DNA of 43,087 bases from Flavobacteriaceae bacterium (GTDB taxonomy: Bacteria > Bacteroidota > Bacteroidia > Flavobacteriales > Flavobacteriaceae). The position numbers and the translations under genes were made by a program. The notes beneath the pieces are model-generated. The model was not told where the DNA came from. It worked only from the letters and a program-made list of their open reading frames with translations, and did not search any database. The stretch covers positions 1 through 43,087 of the forward strand of contig PKEA01000014.1 in NCBI GenBank assembly GCA_002862805.1, in the 5' to 3' direction. Of the stretch, positions 40,266-43,087 are shown one piece after another. The stretch's first letter is position 1. Every line of letters begins with the position of its first letter.

Positions 40266-41480
40266 TTACTCATAAATCAAATACTTACTTCTCATTTCTT
40301 TAAATTCAACCAAACTTTTTTGCCAAGAAGATCTAATTTCAGCTTCAGAAATACCTTTTTCAATTTGTACTTGTAGTTTTTTCGTTCCGGCTAATTTGGT
40401 AAAAAACGAATTAAAAAATTTCGATTTGTCTGTAGTTTCAGCATAAGCTTTCATCAACCACTTTAATTCTAGTTTGTTGACGGGTTTTATTTGGGTTAAA
40501 TCTTCACCATAACAAAGCTTTCCATTATAAGTTGGGTCTTTTGCACCTTCGTTAGGCTGTGGCGTAAAACTAAATGTACCTTTGTTAAGGTAAGGCGAAC
40601 CGTAAATTTGAAATTGTTTCTCGGTTCCACGACCTACACTTACATTCGTTCCTTCAAAAAAGCATAAACTCGCATATAAATTTATCGATTGTGCATTCGG
40701 TAAATTAGGCGAAGGTTTTACCAATAAATCATAAAACATAGTTCTTTTATAATTCTCACAAGGAATTACACTCAGCTCACATTGTGTTTCGTTTTGTAAC
40801 CATTTTTCACCATTAATCATTTTAGCATATTCACCAATTGTCATTCCGTGCAAAACCGGAATTGGGTGCATACCTACAAAACTTCTAAATTCTTTTTCTA
40901 AAATAGGTCCGTCTACAATTCCGCCATTTGGATTTGGTCTGTCTAAAACAATAAGTGGAATATTATTTTCCGCACAAGCTTCCATTACATAATGTAACGA
41001 AGATATATAGGTGTAAAAACGTGCACCAACATCTTGTAGGTCAAAAACCATAATATCAATTCCTTCTAATTGTGCAGGTTTTGGTTTTTTATTATTTCCG
41101 TAAAGAGAAATTATAGGTAAGCCGGTTTTAGTATCTTTCCCGTCTTTAATTACTTCACCCGCGTCAGCAGTTCCTCTAAAACCATGTTCGGGAGCATAAA
41201 TTTTTTGGATGTTGATTTTTTCAGTCAACAAGAAATCAACTAAATGCGTTTTATTGGTCAAAATCCCACTTTGATTGGTTACGATTCCTACTTTCTTATT
41301 TTCTAAAAGCGGAATGTATTTCTCAAAATTATCAGCACCAGTTTTAATTTCATTTGAAACAAGTGTGCTTTCTTCTTTCTTCTTTTCTCTTTCTTCTATA
41401 TTGTTAACAGAATTTCCACATGAAAAAAGAAGTATAAACGAGAATAAAAATGTATTTTTGAGCATCAATTTAGAGACCAT
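40266..41480 (-). CDS. namZ: exo-beta-N-acetylmuramidase, DUF1343 (NamZ) lipoprotein
   Basis: The protein has 404 aa (399 from the ATG at 41465). The lipoprotein signal is 'NTFLFSFILLFSCGNS'. DUF1343 blocks: 'KVGIVTNQSGIL', 'EHGFRGTADAGE', 'DLQDVGARFYTYISSLHY', 'VLDRPNPNGG' and 'NVSVGRGTEKQFQIYGSP'. NamZ enzymes cut N-acetylmuramic acid from peptidoglycan fragments for recycling. It is divergent from the permease gene with 7 bases between the two start codons. Confidence 0.93.
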   Translation of the reverse strand: MVSKLMLKNTFLFSFILLFSCGNSVNNIEEREKKKEESTLVSNEIKTGADNFEKYIPLLENKKVGIVTNQSGILTNKTHLVDFLLTEKINIQKIYAPEHGFRGTADAGEVIKDGKDTKTGLPIISLYGNNKKPKPAQLEGIDIMVFDLQDVGARFYTYISSLHYVMEACAENNIPLIVLDRPNPNGGIVDGPILEKEFRSFVGMHPIPVLHGMTIGEYAKMINGEKWLQNETQCELSVIPCENYKRTMFYDLLVKPSPNLPNAQSINLYASLCFFEGTNVSVGRGTEKQFQIYGSPYLNKGTFSFTPQPNEGAKDPTYNGKLCYGEDLTQIKPVNKLELKWLMKAYAETTDKSKFFNSFFTKLAGTKKLQVQIEKGISEAEIRSSWQKSLVEFKEMRSKYLIYE

Positions 41481-41487
41481 AATAATT

Positions 41488-42720
41488 TTGAATTTAGAAT
41501 ATTTTATAGCAAAACGATTAATTACTGCTAAAAGTTATAAAAGTAGTATTTCTTCTCCAATAATTAAAATTGCAATAACAGCAATTACAATTGGAATTAT
41601 CATGATGATCGTTTCTGTTGCAACAGGAATTGGTTTGCAAAATAAAATTCGTGAAAAAGTAGCTGCTTTTAATGGACATATCGTAATTACAAATTTCGAC
41701 GACAATCAATCTCAAGTTCACACCCAACCTATATCAATCAACCAGGATTTTTATCCAAAGTTCAAAACGGTTGATGGAATAAATCATATTCAAGCAGTCG
41801 CAAATAAAGCCGGAATTATCAGAACAGAAAGTTCGGTTGAAGGAATTATATTAAAAGGTGTTGGTAAAGATTACGTTTGGACCAATATAAAGGAATATAT
41901 TATTGAAGGTCGTTTGCCTAATTATAAAGACGAACTTAACGAAGAGGTTTTAATTTCTCAATATTTAGCAAATCGATTGCATTTAAAGTTGGGCGATAAG
42001 TTCAATACGTTTTTCATGAAGGAAAGTGGTAAAATGCCTAACCTTCGTAATTTCAAAATTGTTGGAATATATAATTCGGGTTTTCAAGAATTTGATGCGT
42101 CATATGTTATAGGAGATATTCGTCACGTTCAGAGAATCAATAAGTGGAAACAAGACGAAATTGGAGCATTCGAAGTTTTTATAAACGACTTTACTCAAAT
42201 TAAAGAAATTGGAGATAAAGTATATAAAGAAATTCCACCTACATATAATAGTGTAACCATCGAGGAAAAATTCTTTAGTATTTTCGAATTCTTAAAATTG
42301 TTCGATTTTAATATCATCATTATATTAATCGTAATGATTGTTGTTGCAACTATTAATATGATAGTAGCATTGCTAGTTCTTATTTTGGAACGCACACAAA
42401 TGATAGGAATCTTAAAAGCACTTGGCGCAAACAATTGGAATATTCGAAAAATATTTTTGTACAATGCCGCGTTTTTAATTTCAAGAGGCTTATTGTTTGG
42501 TAATTTAATAGCTCTTGCTTTATTGTTTTTTCAAAAAACATTTGGAATAATTAAGTTGAATCCGCAAAATTACTATGTAAGCGAAGTACAAGTCGATATT
42601 AATTTTCTACATATTTTACTTTTAAATCTAGGAACAATAGTAATTTGTTTGCTGGTTTTATTAATTCCTTCTTATATAATTACTAAGATTTCTCCAGTAA
42701 AAGCCATCCGATTTGATTAA
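41488..42720 (+). CDS. FtsX/LolC/E-type ABC transporter permease
   Basis: TTG at 41488 gives (M)NLEYFIAKRLI, the normal start of this family, and 410 aa; longer in-frame sequence runs antisense through namZ and is rejected. One transmembrane helix (about 20-45), a large periplasmic MacB-PCD-like domain, and three helices at the end (about 270-300, 325-345, 375-398). LolC/E proteins release lipoproteins to the outer membrane with LolD. There is no adjacent ATPase or partner permease, so it may work with subunits encoded elsewhere. Confidence 0.88.
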   Translation: MNLEYFIAKRLITAKSYKSSISSPIIKIAITAITIGIIMMIVSVATGIGLQNKIREKVAAFNGHIVITNFDDNQSQVHTQPISINQDFYPKFKTVDGINHIQAVANKAGIIRTESSVEGIILKGVGKDYVWTNIKEYIIEGRLPNYKDELNEEVLISQYLANRLHLKLGDKFNTFFMKESGKMPNLRNFKIVGIYNSGFQEFDASYVIGDIRHVQRINKWKQDEIGAFEVFINDFTQIKEIGDKVYKEIPPTYNSVTIEEKFFSIFEFLKLFDFNIIIILIVMIVVATINMIVALLVLILERTQMIGILKALGANNWNIRKIFLYNAAFLISRGLLFGNLIALALLFFQKTFGIIKLNPQNYYVSEVQVDINFLHILLLNLGTIVICLLVLLIPSYIITKISPVKAIRFD

Positions 42721-43087
42721 TTAGTGCTTTTTCTTGCAGTCATTTCCCGCTTTCCGCTGTATCTTTTATTATTTTCAGGGAAAATTAATAAAAGGATGCC
42801 GCTACACTCGGGGCTATGGCGGGTTTGTTTGAGTTGTAAATTGTTTATTTGTATATTATATATAAAGTATGAAAGTTGTTTTTTAAAACAATTTCATTTA
42901 ATTTTTGTGTTTGAAACATGAATTTTCTTCTTGAATCTGTTTCTTGAACTTGTATTTAAAACTAGAGATTAGCATTTAAAACTTGTATTTGTTCTTGCAC
43001 TTAAAATTTAAAATTGATTTTTTTTGATTTGTAAGTATCTTGTAATCAAAGGATAGAAAAATACTTTAAAAAATAGATTAAAAAAGG
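42721..43087. other. intergenic region with no gene seen
   Basis: 367 bases after the permease. It contains the palindromic element (42763-42794) and then low-complexity DNA in which TTGTATTTAAAACT- and CTTGAACTTG-like words recur (about 42930-43015). A 65-codon frame at 42724 runs through the palindrome and has no protein-like features. Confidence 0.7.
42763..42794. repeat. intergenic palindromic element (flavobacterial type)
   Basis: A stem of about 14 bp (42763-42776 with 42780-42794, one bulge) around CAG-type loop bases, embedded between CCCGC (42747-42751) and GCGGG (about 42818-42822). The word pattern (TTTCCGCTGTATCTTTTAT, AAAAGGATGCCGCTACA, TCGGGGCTA) is one I associate with a dispersed intergenic repeat of Flavobacterium genomes. 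Confidence 0.6.

Noticed and set aside
41275..41487. N-terminal extension of the permease frame
   Set aside because: It lies antisense within namZ, and the family N-terminus begins at the TTG at 41488.
42724..42921. 65-codon frame after the permease
   Set aside because: It runs through the intergenic palindrome and has no recognisable features.
1..43087. tRNA or rRNA genes, CRISPR arrays, integrase-type att sites
   Set aside because: I looked for them and saw none; the prophage is of transposable type, so no tRNA-linked attachment site is expected.

Overview
The window looks like a piece of a Flavobacteriaceae chromosome, most likely Flavobacterium or a close relative. The DNA is AT-rich. 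Promoters match the Bacteroidetes TAnnTTTG -7 element. Secreted proteins carry the type IX secretion (T9SS) C-terminal sorting domain. The housekeeping genes (queA, kynU, kmo, queE, DASH cryptochrome, NamZ) are typical of this family.

Positions 1 to about 24491 are the late half of a Mu-like, contractile-tailed prophage. It has two divergent late operons. The minus-strand operon (7215 down to 863) encodes small terminase, large terminase, a gp36-like protein, a DUF935 portal, a MuF head protein fused to a toxin-like nuclease domain, a virion morphogenesis protein and a putative tail terminator. The plus-strand operon (7407 to 24369) encodes a ClpP-like head maturation protease, the capsid protein, lysis genes (M15 endolysin and a probable u-spanin), sheath, tube, a tail chaperone with a -1 frameshift extension, tape measure, baseplate proteins, fibres, a small membrane protein, and finally a DNA-modification pair: a Dam-like methyltransferase and an unusual thymidylate-synthase-like enzyme. 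The early region (repressor, transposase A/B) is not in the window and should lie to the left. The right end is visible: a terminator, two 16-bp repeats spaced 22 bp apart like MuA sites, and a terminal CA at about 24491.

The prophage sits inside a host gene. Directly after the CA, a LamG/T9SS reading frame resumes without its beginning (24492-25304), and an intact paralogue follows (25549-27183). The rest is host chromosome: a small secreted protein; queA; a kynurenine-pathway group (kynU, a ureohydrolase, and kmo a few kb on) with an HNH/NUMOD4 protein; a four-gene minus-strand photolyase operon (flavin reductase, DUF2256, cry-DASH, Fe-S photolyase-like protein); a cupin; queE; a TonB-C-like protein; a methyltransferase; a YkgJ cysteine-cluster protein; a PH-like membrane protein; the NamZ muramidase; and an FtsX/LolE-type permease. 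The last 370 bases are intergenic and hold a palindromic element.

The most noteworthy items are: (i) the thymidylate-synthase-like protein, which keeps the catalytic Glu and Cys but has Asp at the dUMP/dCMP specificity position, lacks the arginine pair and is C-terminally short; (ii) an A-B-A'-B' (pseudoknot-topology) inverted-repeat block in the leader of that modification module; (iii) the A AAA AAG frameshift site; (iv) secretion-signal-like N-termini on both the capsid protein and its protease; and (v) the toxin-like domain on MuF.
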